Positions 10,718 to 21,044 of a DNA stretch of 64,000 nt are shown piece after piece. The notes below the pieces were generated by a model. That model saw nothing but the letters and a program-made list of their open reading frames with translations, did not search any database and was not told the origin of the DNA. Each line of letters opens with the position of its first letter. Position 1 is the first letter of the stretch. This DNA comes from Laguncularia racemosa (lineage: Eukaryota; Streptophyta; Magnoliopsida; Myrtales; Combretaceae). The stretch spans positions 3,348,001-3,412,000 of the forward strand of contig JBBMOL010000039.1 in the NCBI GenBank assembly GCA_037954665.1. Direction: 5' to 3'. Made by a program: the position numbers and the translations under genes.

Positions 10718-11375
10718 GTATGGTTTTAATCCACTAACTCCTTTGGATTTATCACCTCTGCCTATTTCTGAGTATGTTAATCTAGATGGCAAGAAGAAAG
10801 CGGAATTTGTTAAACAAATCCATGAGAAGGCAAGGCTAAACATTGAGCGAAGAACAGAGCAGTATGTGAAACAAGCCAACAAGGATCGTCGACAAGCTGT
10901 CTTTGAACCTGGAGACTAGGTTTGGGTTCACATGTGCAAAGAGCGGTTTCCTATGCAGCGTCGATCTAAATTACTTCCTAGAGGCGATGGACCATTTCAA
11001 ATTCTTGAGCGCATCAATGATAATGCATACAAGATAGATTTTCTAGGTGAGTATCAAGTAAGTGTTACGTTTAATGTTACTGATTTGAGTCCTTTTTATG
11101 TAGGCGACGATTTGAGGACAAATCCTCTTCAAGAGGAGGGGAATGATGAGAGCCATGATAGGAGCCAAGCCAGAAGATGGAATGTGGATCCTCTTGAAGA
11201 GTCACCTGGACCGATCACAAGAACTCGAGCGAAACAATTCAAGGAAGCACTTAACGGGTTGATAAAGGATGTCCGCAAAGCCGGAAAGGATTGGAGCAAT
11301 CATGAAGCCGGAAAAGATTGGAACAACCATGAGAATGCCCTTGCTCTTGTACAAGTCATAACGGATACGGGTTGA
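10718..11375 (+). pseudogene. Family A integrase, C-terminal part (A2)
   Basis: This resumes the integrase reading after the second GTATG. It contains the GPF module (RGDGPFQILER), the DLSPF segment and a tail with a TRTRAK motif and a duplicated GKDW-NHE octapeptide, ending at TGA 11373-11375. A TAG at 10917-10919 replaces Gln in the GD-Q-VW motif, and the same stop occurs in A1 (1708-1710). Confidence 0.85.
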
Positions 11376-11383
11376 AAGGGGTA
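11376..11383 (+). other. Polypurine tract of A2
   Basis: AAGGGGTA lies between the pol stop and the LTR first base, equivalent to GAAGGGGG upstream of 3194. It primes plus-strand synthesis in this class. Confidence 0.7.
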
Positions 11384-11962
11384 TGTCTTTACAAGGCACG
11401 GTCGTGTAGTGAGTCTGGAGGTTCCACATAAACATACACGGTCGTATACACGGTTCAAAGGCACGGTCGTGTATGGTGTCAAGAATATCTGCAAAAACAT
11501 ACACGTCTAGAAAGGCACGGCCGTGTATATGCTCGTCGCCGGCCTTTACTCCAATGCTGCCGGCCTTTAAGTCCCTGTTTTGTTATTTTTCCGCAACTTA
11601 ATAATGTTATGTCGTTTTGGGCTTTTATTATTACGAATTGTAAACCCTACTATAAAGCTTCTAGGGTTAAGAACAGAACATACAACATACAACATATAAG
11701 TTTGAAAAACACTTTTGAGAGAATTCCTCTCTTGGTTCTTTAAAGAACTACTCTAGAACTTATCAGATTTTCTTCCATGGCGTTCATCTCAACTTATCAA
11801 TTGATCTTTCATCCCGATTGTGGCGTATACATAATATACCAAGGTTCTTGCCTCACTTATAAGCAACGGGTTGCGGTTTCCACTCCATTGTTTGGCATCT
11901 TGGGTAGCAATTCCGAAAGTATTGGTATTGGGTTTCGTCACACGTGGGCGTGGTTCGTATCA
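11384..11962 (+). mobile_element. 3' LTR of family A copy A2
   Basis: A 579-bp LTR from TGTCTTTA to TTCGTATCA, with a TATAAAG box at 11651-11657 and CGGCCG palindromes at 11395-11530. It is very close to the LTR at 3194-3755, with small indels. Confidence 0.88.
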
Positions 11963-12070
11963 AAGTCGACTTCCTTCAGATAAATGAATCTCCTTATTAA
12001 ATTTGAGGACCTACAAGGAGAAGGGTCACATTAGTTCATTCTAGCCAGTGATGTTCCAAGTACTCCTTGG

Positions 12071-12298
12071 ATGAGGGTTGAAAGGAAAGTGGATGCATTA
12101 AACCACAAATTTGGAAAAATAATAGACTTGCAACATAAGTACTACAAGGCCCTTGCATGTGTACATAGGAGATTGAACAGATTGGAAAGGTTTGCAAGGA
12201 ATGTAGCTGGAAAATTCAATATTATTTTTCCAGTCGATACAGATACCAGTGAGCAAGTTTTAGGACTGTATGATGACTTGCATATTGTTGCTATGTAA
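12071..12298 (+). CDS. Unrecognised 75-codon open frame between A2 and the foldback
   Basis: Starts MRVERKVDALNHKF and is rich in Lys and Arg, with a run of heptad-like hydrophobics (about residues 8-42) that could form a short helix, then an acidic end. I do not recognise a family. The stretch 11963-12297 around it has no LTR or TIR. The frame ends exactly at the left edge of the foldback arm, so the insertion may have truncated it. A real protein is uncertain. Confidence 0.25.
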   Translation: MRVERKVDALNHKFGKIIDLQHKYYKALACVHRRLNRLERFARNVAGKFNIIFPVDTDTSEQVLGLYDDLHIVAM

Positions 12299-14029
12299 GA
12301 GTGTGAAGTAAGGGTATGTTGCTATGAGTGTGTAATGTGCAGTAAGGGCATGATGTTATGAGAATATGCACATTCAGTAAGGGTTAAGTTCATATTTTCA
12401 TTTGGTTTCTACTATCAACTAAATTTTAATTTCGTATTTTCACATTTTTTTTTATTTAAAAATGAGAGCAATTATAGTGATGTTGGTTATATTACTAGCT
12501 AAGGTTTGATAAATGAAGCATATAAAATGTAAGCAAAGAGATCTCATTCATATTTTCACATTCAATCAACCTTTACATTTTTTTCTTTTTTTCATAAATA
12601 CCAATAGCAACATTTAGGGGACCTTGAGGATGATAAAGCTACATTGGCTTCAAACTATAAAGTTACATAGATTATATAGTTTAATAGTAGCTTTTTACTA
12701 ATAATAAAAAAAAAGATGTTGGATATTACATTAGTTAAACAAACCCATGGATTACTAATGTGAGGTAAGTGTACCTATCAAATTTTGTAATATAGTGTAT
12801 AAAAATACAAATATTGTCCCATAGAGATTACGAGTACTAATACTAACCTATATCCTATTATTTAACTAGTAAATTATAAAAATTGATTTATCTAAAAACT
12901 ATAACGAAATATGAACTAAAGAACTAAGATTTTAGTGAAAGATAGAAAGCAAATCAAATTATAATTAACTTCAAGTTGGTAAAACTAGTATCTAGACATT
13001 GCTTCCCTTAGGTATTATTATGTGACATTAACAAAAATGTATTCAAATTCTTCTTACAATTCATTAACTAGGGGAATTCCTAATTTAGTTTAATAACTTT
13101 CTTAAGCATATTAAACCCTAATGTTTAAATTACTTATCTGAATCTCTTCATAATAGGATAATCAAATATTGCATTAAAAACAATAAATTCCCATAACATT
13201 AGGGTTTAATATGTTTGAGAAAGTTATTAAACTAAATTAGGAATTTCCCTAGTTAATGAATTGTAAGAAGAATTTGAATGCATTTTTGTTAATGTCACAT
13301 AATAATACCTAGGGGAAGCAATGTCTAGATACTAGTTTTACCAACTTGAAGTTAATTATAATATGATTTGCTTTTTTGCCGTTCACTAAAATCTTAGTTC
13401 TTTAGTTCATATTTCGTTACAGTTTTTAAATAAATCAATCTTTATAATTTATTGGTTAAATAATAGGATGTAGGTTAGTATTAGTACTTGTAATCTCTAT
13501 AGGACAATATTCATATTTTTATACATTATATTACAAAATTTGATAGGTACACTTGCCTCACATCAATAACCCATGTGTTTGTTTAACTAATGTAATATCC
13601 AACATCTTTTTTTTATCAATAAAAAGCTACTATTCAACTATATGGTCTATATAACTTTATAGTTTGATGCCAATGTAGCTTTATTATCCTTAAGGTCCCC
13701 CAAATGTTGCTATTGGTATTTATCAAAAAAAAGAAAAAAAATGTAGAGGTTGATTGAATGTGAAAATACGAATGATATCTCTTTGCTTACATTTTATATG
13801 TTTCAGTTGTCAAACCTTAGCTAGTAATATAAACTACAACACTATATTGCTCTCATTTTTAAAAAAATAAAAAAATGTGAAAATACTAAATTAAAATTTA
13901 GTTGATAGTAGAAACCAAATGAAAATATGAACTTAAAATGTAATACCCTTACTGCACGTGCATATTCTCATAACATCATGCCCTTACTACACATTACACT
14001 CATAGCAACATACCCTTACTTCACACTCT
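12298..14029. repeat. Long foldback: two ~830-bp inverted arms, 69-bp loop
   Basis: The left arm 12298-13125 is the reverse complement of the right arm 13195-14029, with scattered substitutions and small indels. The loop is 13126-13194. Outer ends read AGAGTGTGAAGTAAGGG on the left and its complement on the right; inner ends meet at AATGTT and AACATT. Outer portions contain degenerate repeats of a GTAAGGG motif. No ORF of note is inside. It could be a foldback or long-TIR non-autonomous DNA transposon, or an inverted duplication able to give hairpin RNA. No clear target duplication was seen. Confidence 0.85.
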
Positions 14030-14455
14030 CACATCAAGATACCCTAACTATGCACACTCTCACAGTGGCACTCCCTAATTGCACACACTCACTCAACTGC
14101 ACATACCCTCTCTTATAGTAGCATACACCACTCACTACACATATATACACACCACCCACTCAACACACACTATTTAGTGTACATACACACTCACACCAGC
14201 ATAGCTTCACTACATACATTCTTGCACAACACCTCTTACATCGCTTTTATTGCATCAAAACTATATATAGTGAATAACATTGTCATTTCAAAGATCATTT
14301 GTATTACAAAATGAAACATGTACACTTCGACCCCTTCCACCTATGCTCTGCCCTCTGTGCACTACAAAATTACCATAAAGTGGCACTCTAAATCTCATGT
14401 TCCTTCCATGATTTCCAACTTTAACTTCCAGGTATGATATTCTAAAGTTAGTGCT
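14030..14455. other. CACTC-rich tract and candidate MYB 3' flank
   Basis: Positions 14030-14215 are a loose array of short CACTC/ACACAC units, several ending in ACCCT. The stretch from about 14300 to 14455 lies directly after the presumed MYB stop on the minus strand and may be its 3' UTR. No ORF is supported. Confidence 0.4.
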
Positions 14456-14502
14456 CTAGCTACCTCTTCTAGATGTTTCAACAATGGAGCTACTGCCACT
14501 AC
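14456..14502 (-). pseudogene. Candidate last codons of the broken MYB gene
   Basis: On the minus strand, beyond the hAT element, the frame continues with a serine-rich end (SGSSSIVETSRRGS) and a TAG at 14458-14456. It would follow the LEDHH end of the segment at 26282-26409. Support is positional, because no 8-bp hAT duplication joins the two sides. Another frame here also stays open for about 35 codons, so the reading is provisional. Confidence 0.4.
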
Positions 14503-15102
14503 TAGAGCTAGAAATGTGGGCTTAATGGGTCGAGCTAGCCTACCCCGCCCTGACCTACATTGGCCTACGAGTTCATATAAGCTAACTCACTTTGGCCTGC
14601 AACAAAAGTGGGTTAAATAAAGAGGCCCAACCCCCCTCATAGGCCAACGCGAATTAGGTGGCCTAACCTGCTAACTTACAAAACCGCAATAATTTTTTTC
14701 TTTTAAATTATATATTTTAAAAGTGATAATGTACTCTTAGTACTTAACAATATATAAGTCACATAATAATTAGATACAACCAACTACTACTAAGTACAAA
14801 TTTGAACAAAAAATCTTAAATCTCATATGATAGATAACAAAACAACCTCAAACCATAATCAAGCACATGTAGCAATTATCATAGTCTTTTTCACTAATTA
14901 TACAAGAAAACAAAGTCAATAATAATGGGGAAAAAAAACTACTAAAACACCCATCATTGCTTCATATCAATCATCATCATCATCATCTTCAACAACCAAA
15001 TTTGAGTCCCCCCTTTGATGAAGTAGTCCCAATGTCTTCTTTTTTATCTACAATTCACCAAATCGCACATATAATTAGATGTTAAAAGCTAAAAATAATA
15101 CA

Positions 15103-15435
15103 TTAAAAGAAAATATTACCAAAAGAAGGAAAAAAAAAAACTTCACAAGCAAATCCTTGTAACCAACTATGTGTACTAATTAAAGTTTCCACATTTGTAA
15201 AGAGTATAGAATCGTGGTATTTATTAAGAACACTGGCACCAATATTGAAAGCTAATTCAGATGCTATAGCAGTAATTAGAATGTCAAGCACATTAGAGAC
15301 CTTGATGCACAAATGAGGATACCTCTGGCTTTGAGTCTTCCAATATTATAATACATCCAATTCTAAGTAGAAGTTCATATCCATTACTAGCTCATCTAGA
15401 TAAAGATCCAAAGGAGACTTATTAGAACTACGTAC
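15103..15435 (-). pseudogene. hAT transposase C-terminal dimerisation domain
   Basis: The minus-strand reading gives the hAT C-terminal pattern: an acidic LDLYLDE motif near 15430, an LDVL-YWKTQS-RYP segment, then VLDILITAIASELAFNIG, matching the family's VPVSTVASESAFS signature, and a HSWLQ end. A stop lies between LDVL and YWKT where Trp or Lys codons usually stand. The serine of the ASESAFS motif reads Leu here. Confidence 0.75.
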
Positions 15436-15716
15436 TTCTACTTAGTAGTGCTTCTACACCATTAAGGAAAAAAATAATTAAATACTGATACATAATAAGA
15501 AAAAAAATGATTAAAAAAATAAATGAAGTTATTATAGAACTTACATCTAAAGTAGCAAAATCAATCCCTAAAGCTTTTCCAATTTTCAAATTTCAGGCTG
15601 CTGCTCCTTTACCTCCACCTCTAAATGTGTTTTGAACTTGAGAAGAAGATCCAACTTGAAGATTTCTAGATATGTGATCTATTTTGCTCGTCATATTCTC
15701 CAAAGTGCTTGTATAG

Positions 15717-17359
15717 TGATGGGTGTCGAATCCAACAAAAATAAAAACCTACTCCTAGACAATTATATGATTTGTATATAGTGGTGAGTAGGGTCGAATT
15801 CACAGAGATTGGTTAAATATATTTCTATTCAAAGAGAATAAATAGGAAAAGAAAAATGAGGGGGGGGGGGGGGGGGGGGGGGGGTTGTTTATGAATCAAA
15901 ATAAAGTTGAAACAAGATAATAAAATCGAATATTAATAAAAGCCTAGCTAAAGGAATCAAGATAGTTTAATTCTAGGAATTGATCATCGATGCAAATGTT
16001 TTCTATTCTTATTTCTAGATAAACTGGTTATAGTTATTAACAAGCTCTAACAACCTATCTCTTCGTACTTCCTCGATAATCAAGATAAGCTCTTTGATTA
16101 TTTCTCTTATCGATTAGACAACCGTAAACAAGCGCTTAAGATTTAATCTATCAATAGCATTAAAAACTAGAGAGACCACCAATTCATGCCAGTAGATTAT
16201 AAGATAACCTATTTAAACAAGATCATACACCTCCATAACATGAATTCAATCATCTATTTTATAACCAAACATGTTATTGTGTCACTGAAACTAGAACTAT
16301 CAAACAATTATGGATTTGACATGCTAGTTGACAATATATTAACTTGCTAATTGAGTAGAAGAGCTCTAATTCATACCAATCAACAAAGATAATAATGACA
16401 AAACATTCAGAAGATATATGAATATCCAAAAACAAAGAATAGATTAAAGACAAAACAATTAGATCTCGCAATTCGTGGAGAATTAAACTTCTATAACCCT
16501 TTGGCTAGAAAAGTCGCTTAGCTACACATGTTCATCATCAAAACGAAAAATAAAAGTAAAAACATAACAAGCCTCTATTCTTGGTTGCCTGCTCTGCCTC
16601 TTTCCTTCCTTCTTGTCTCTAAGATGATCCAAGATTCTCATAACCCTCTAGGGTTAGTTCTATTTATATTGTTAAAGGAATGACAGGTGATCTTTTGCTA
16701 GCAAGATACGAAAATATATTTCCTTTTTTATGTAAATCTCGAGGAGTGAATAATCGTCCGCCTGGCACGCCCTACAACACGGCCGTGGGTCAAGCCGTGC
16801 CTTCCTCTGCGTGTAATTCACATATCATCTTCTGTGTCCAGTGTGTGCCACAGCCTCAACCACAGCCAGATGTCAAGCCGTACCTTCCTCTGTGGATAAT
16901 CTATAATTCTTCATCCATGTCCCGTGTGTGCCACGGCTTAAACCACGGCCAGATCTCAAGCCGTGCCATCCCCTAGTTGATGTTCCACAATTTCTCATCC
17001 TTGGCACGTCTTCCATTTCAACTTCCACCATGGCTTCAACGACGGCTTCAAATACGGTTTCCACTATGGCCATATCACGAGCCGTGTCTCTCTCTCTATT
17101 GAAAGTCCACATTTCCACCTTCTTGTGCAGTGTGTAGCACAGTTTAAACCATGACCATATCTCAAACCGTGCCTCCTCCTTGTCTTTGATCCTAGTTGTA
17201 GATGACTTCTCTAATTTACTTGAATTAGCACCCTTGACTCCATTTAACCTGATTTATCACCATAATAGAATTAAGTACCATTTCCTATGATTTCCATAAA
17301 ATTAATAATAAATTAACACAATTTATACTATAAAGATTGAGTATGAAATGGCTCTATCA
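15717..17359 (-). mobile_element. 3' LTR of element D
   Basis: TGATGGGTGTCG at the plus-strand left end and GGCTCTATCA at the right. It carries a poly-G run at about 15859-15884, a minus-strand TATAAATA box at 16671-16678 and clustered GCCGTG-type motifs at 16780-17080. It pairs with 21045-22683. Confidence 0.88.
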
Positions 17360-17372
17360 AATTCCCCTACAC
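17360..17372 (-). other. Polypurine tract of element D
   Basis: The minus-strand reading is GTGTAGGGGAATT, immediately before the 3' LTR, the typical form in Athila-lineage elements (compare 36630-36644). Confidence 0.7.
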
Positions 17373-18682
17373 TTAAACTCTTGCTTGTCCTCAAGCAGTT
17401 GAATCAAATCAATTGAGAAATCCGTCATAGATTATACAAACTTTCTTTTCATCATTCTAAGCATCTATTCATTTGTAATTCATGACTTGTAATTTTAATG
17501 TCTAGTACTTCAACCAAATTGGTTTCCTGTGATCAAATTACCATAGACAAAATTTAATGGCTAATCTAAACAAAACAAACTTTAATCTCATGTTTAGCAA
17601 AAGAATTTTTATTCCAAAAGTAAATTCTTAATCCACTAAGGAAAAACACTTAATTAAGCTTCATTGGATATTAGCAAACATATAATCCTTGCAGCATAAA
17701 GGAAAAGCATATGGTATCAACTCTTTGCTAGATATTCTCCCTTTTTATTATAAGTCTTGTTTTATTCAATGAATGTTTACATTCATGTTCTTTTGATTTA
17801 ATCAAGCATCTATTTTGACGGGTTTTTGCCCGCTTCTTTTCATGAACTTTCGCCTTTTTCGCCCTTATCGTTATAGTGAGTTCATTCAGTCGGCACATCT
17901 CGAGCTTGTCACTCAAGTGACCGGGTTTTAAGATACCCCTACGGACTCTTCCTCACTCTAACATTCAAGTTTGAATACTCTTATCTCAATTAGTTAAATC
18001 ATTGGAGTAATGGCTATGCTTGATTCCTTTTTTTTTTTCCACTAGGTGTTATGATTGTTTCACAAACAACTTCAAAGAGTATACAATAGCTAATATAACC
18101 TAGAAGTAAACTTGTTTATTTTTCACTTAGGGACTCGACTTACTCTTAGACTTCCAATTCTAAAGCTAAATACAAGGTAAATTTGTTTCTTAAAGATTTC
18201 ACTACTTAATTTTAACTAAGTATTCTAATCACAGCAGTAGGTGAGTAAAGCATTTGAACAAGTCAATTTCACATTTTGTAGATGCTTATTACAACATTTA
18301 GTACAATCTCCAGATTTCATGATAATGTTGAAAACATTTGGCTTAAAATTGCTTAAGGACAAACATTCAGAGTATAAGTCAATTCTCTAGTCTCTATATT
18401 TTATTATCCTCTCCCCTACACTTAGCTTGAACAGTGTCCTCACTGTTCCTAATTCAGCACAATTAAAGAGGAATTAACAACTTAAGAAACATTAGAGAAT
18501 AAGAGAAAGAAAATACGGGTACTTCCTTGGTATTGGGGTTCTCCCCTTAAATGCTAGAGAGTGTCATCTGATGATATGTATCCTTGCTGCAGCTAATCCA
18601 AAAGAAAGAATAAAAACAAAATTAAAATCAAAACAAAGCTAAAACAAAACAAAACTAAAAATTGAAATTTATTTTTTTTTGA
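17373..18682 (-). other. Noncoding 3' internal region of element D
   Basis: About 1.3 kb between the conserved hairpin block and the PPT. No RT, integrase or plant-transposon-protein ORF could be read. The minus strand near 17395 has the AGGACAAGCAAG context that precedes the PPT in element C (36613 onward). Confidence 0.6.
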
Positions 18683-18731
18683 CATGGGTTGCCTCCCATG
18701 AAGCGCCTTTCTTTAACGTCTTTGGCTAGAC
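18683..18731 (-). promoter_or_regulatory. Conserved post-ORF hairpin block (element D)
   Basis: The minus-strand block starts GTCTAGCCAAAGACGTTAA and ends ATGGGAGGCAACCCAT. It includes the gag-PR stop codon and can form a hairpin with an ATGGG/CCCAT stem and AGGCAA loop. An equivalent block follows the integrase of element C at 33382-33429. Confidence 0.6.
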
Positions 18732-20993
18732 ATTCCTGGCTAGATGTTTGGTTAAGGGTTTTGATTCCAGCTTTGGTGCCTGTGGTGATGGGTCAATAAC
18801 ATTCGCAACAAAAACAGGAGAGATATTGCTAGAATGTTTCATAGCATCATAAATGTTAAATTTAATCACTTCAGCATCAAATTCCATAGTGAGGGTACCA
18901 TCATTTACATCAATTTTCGTCTTAGATTTCTTAAGGAATGGTCGCCCTAATAATATCATTGATGAATTATGAGAATCATTATCTTCCATGTCAAGTACAT
19001 AAAAATCAGCAGGAAAAACCAACCCATTAACTTGAACTAAAACATCCTCTAGAACTCCCCCAGGATAAACATTGGACCTGTCAGCAAGTTGAACAATAAC
19101 ACCCATTTCCTTCAAGGGACCAACATTCAAACGTTGATAAACAGACAAGGGCATGACATTGATTGAAGCTCCTAGATCACACATGGCTTTAGCGATTCCA
19201 AGATTACCTATTTTGCAAGGAATGGTAAACATACCTGGGTCCTTACATTTAGGAGGAAGCTTCTTCTGAATAATAGCTGAAACATTTTCACTCACACTAA
19301 TCCTTTCATTACCTTTTAGCTTCCTTTTGTTAGTGCACAATTCTTTGAGAAATCTAGCATAGCGTGGTATTTGCTTAATTGCATCAAGCAAAGGAATATT
19401 TACCTCAACTTTGTGAAAGGTTTCTAGAATCTCTTTTTCTTCCACTTCATGCTTGGATTTCGCTAATCTGGAAAGGAAAGGAGGTAGTGTTGACATGACC
19501 TTTGATGGCTCAACTAGAGACCCTCTAATCTGGTTGTCCTGCTGGCTGAGAGTCGAAATCTTTTTCTTAGTCTCTTCCTCACGATTAGATGGGTGTCCTT
19601 TCTTATTTGATCCCTGCAATTCTGTTCCACTTCTCAAGGTAATTGCATTAACGCTTTGCTTCAGATTTGTAATAGTTTGAGAAGGTAACTTACCTTGAGT
19701 TTCTAACCTGTTTACAATAGAAGCAAGTTGGCTTACCTGATTCTCCAAGTTTTGAATGCTATACTTTGTCACATCTTGAAATTGTTTTGTATTAACGGCA
19801 AGTGATTTAACAATTTCCTTAAGAGACATACCTGAAGTGGAAGGAGCTTGGGGTACTTGGTTTGATGGCTTAGGCTGGAATTGTTGGAAATGTTGTGGGT
19901 TATTGCCATATCGGAAGTTAGGATGATCCCTCCATCCAGGATTGTAAGTATTCGAGTAGGGGTCATACTTCCTTTGTGGCTGTCCTAGGAATCCTCCTAC
20001 AGCATTGGTGTGTTCATGATTGTCATCTTGCAATGTGGGGCACATGTCGGTAGGATGATTAGGAGCAGCACAAATTCCACAAGCCTTCACCTGCTGGGTA
20101 TTACCAAGAGCTAGTTGCTGCACAAGGAAGGTTAGGTTAGAAATTTGATGTTCAAGGTTAGACACACTTACCTCATTTACCTTCCTTGAAGACGTATCAT
20201 GCCTATACCCAAATTGTTGCGAATTAGCAGCCATAATGGAGATCAATTCCCTAGCTTGACCAAGGGTTTTGTTTACTATGGCACCTCCACTAGCAGTATC
20301 CATCATCTTCCTTTCCATCGGAAGCAGGCCTTCATAGAAGTATTGGATGAGAAGTTGTTCAGATATCCCATATTGTGGACAGCTTGCACACAGTTGCTTG
20401 AACCTCTCCCAATACTCATGAAGAGTCTCGGTGTCCCTCTGTTTGATACCACAAATTTCTCTTCTTATACCAGCGGCTCTAGATGTGGGGAAGAATTTGT
20501 CCAAGAAGAGTCTCACCATATCTGTCCAAGTGGTTATAGAACCTGGAGGCAAATAAAACAACCAATCTTTAGCTTTAGTACTTAAAGAAAATGGAAAAGC
20601 ACGTAACTTGATTTGATTGTCGGTTATTCCTTGCTGCCTCATACTAGAACACACTATATGAAACTCTTTCAAATGTTTATGAGGATCTTAATTCTCAAGA
20701 CCATGAAAGGTAGGTAGCAGATGTATCAACCCAGATTTCAACTCGAATTCAACAACTAGTTCGGGATAGTGAATACAAAGTGGTTGTTGATTCACATCCG
20801 GTGCAGCCAATTCCCTTAATGTTCTCTCGGGATTTGCCATATCGTCTTCTTTTTCAGAATCAATGGATGAATCAGACAAATCCGATGCTAAGTTCAATCT
20901 AAGGGATGATCTAGCTTCTCGTCGCAACCTCTTTAGAGTCTTCTCAATCTCTGGATTATAATTGAATGCACCTATATGAGAAGAACGAGTCAT
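18726..20993 (-). pseudogene. Gag-protease polyprotein of element D
   Basis: The frame starts at ATG 20993 (MTRSSHIGAFNYNPE) and runs 756 codons to TAG 18728-18726. A single TAA at 20690-20688 interrupts it, where the family has Glu or Ala. It contains an acidic N-terminal part, a gag core (KLRAFPFSLSTKAKDWL to about residue 240), a CCHC-like knuckle (CGICAAPNHPTDMC), a spacer with the Athila TLRSG motif and a retropepsin-like domain with CDLGASINVMP and ILLGRPF. There is no RT after the protease. The nearly intact frame, beside older relatives, suggests recent activity by trans-complementation. Confidence 0.85.
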
Positions 20994-21022
20994 ATAAGAA
21001 TAGAAATAAATTTGACACCAAT

Positions 21023-21039
21023 CCCCGGCAACGGCGCCA
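21023..21039 (-). other. Primer binding site of element D (tRNA-Asp type)
   Basis: The minus-strand reading is TGGCGCCGTTGCCGGGG, the complement of the plant tRNA-Asp 3' end and typical of the Athila lineage, five bases after the 5' LTR end at 21045. Confidence 0.85.
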
Positions 21040-21044
21040 AAATT

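Larger units (their letters stand above)
3194..11962 (+). mobile_element. Ty3/Gypsy family A element, copy A2, with a nested family B element
   Basis: LTR-PBS-gag-PR-RT-RNase H-integrase-PPT-LTR in the canonical Ty3/Gypsy order. The LTRs are 562 and 579 bp, and without the nested family B insertion (8436-10717 plus one TSD) the element is about 6.5 kb. No target duplication can be expected on the left, because a pol tail of the same family abuts the 5' LTR; this suggests a tandem formed by LTR-LTR recombination. Numerous stops and at least two frameshifts make it non-functional. Confidence 0.9.

Noticed and set aside
17728..17916. 62-codon minus-strand frame rich in Lys and Arg
   Set aside because: No homologous motif; it lies in the noncoding 3' region of element D and looks like chance.
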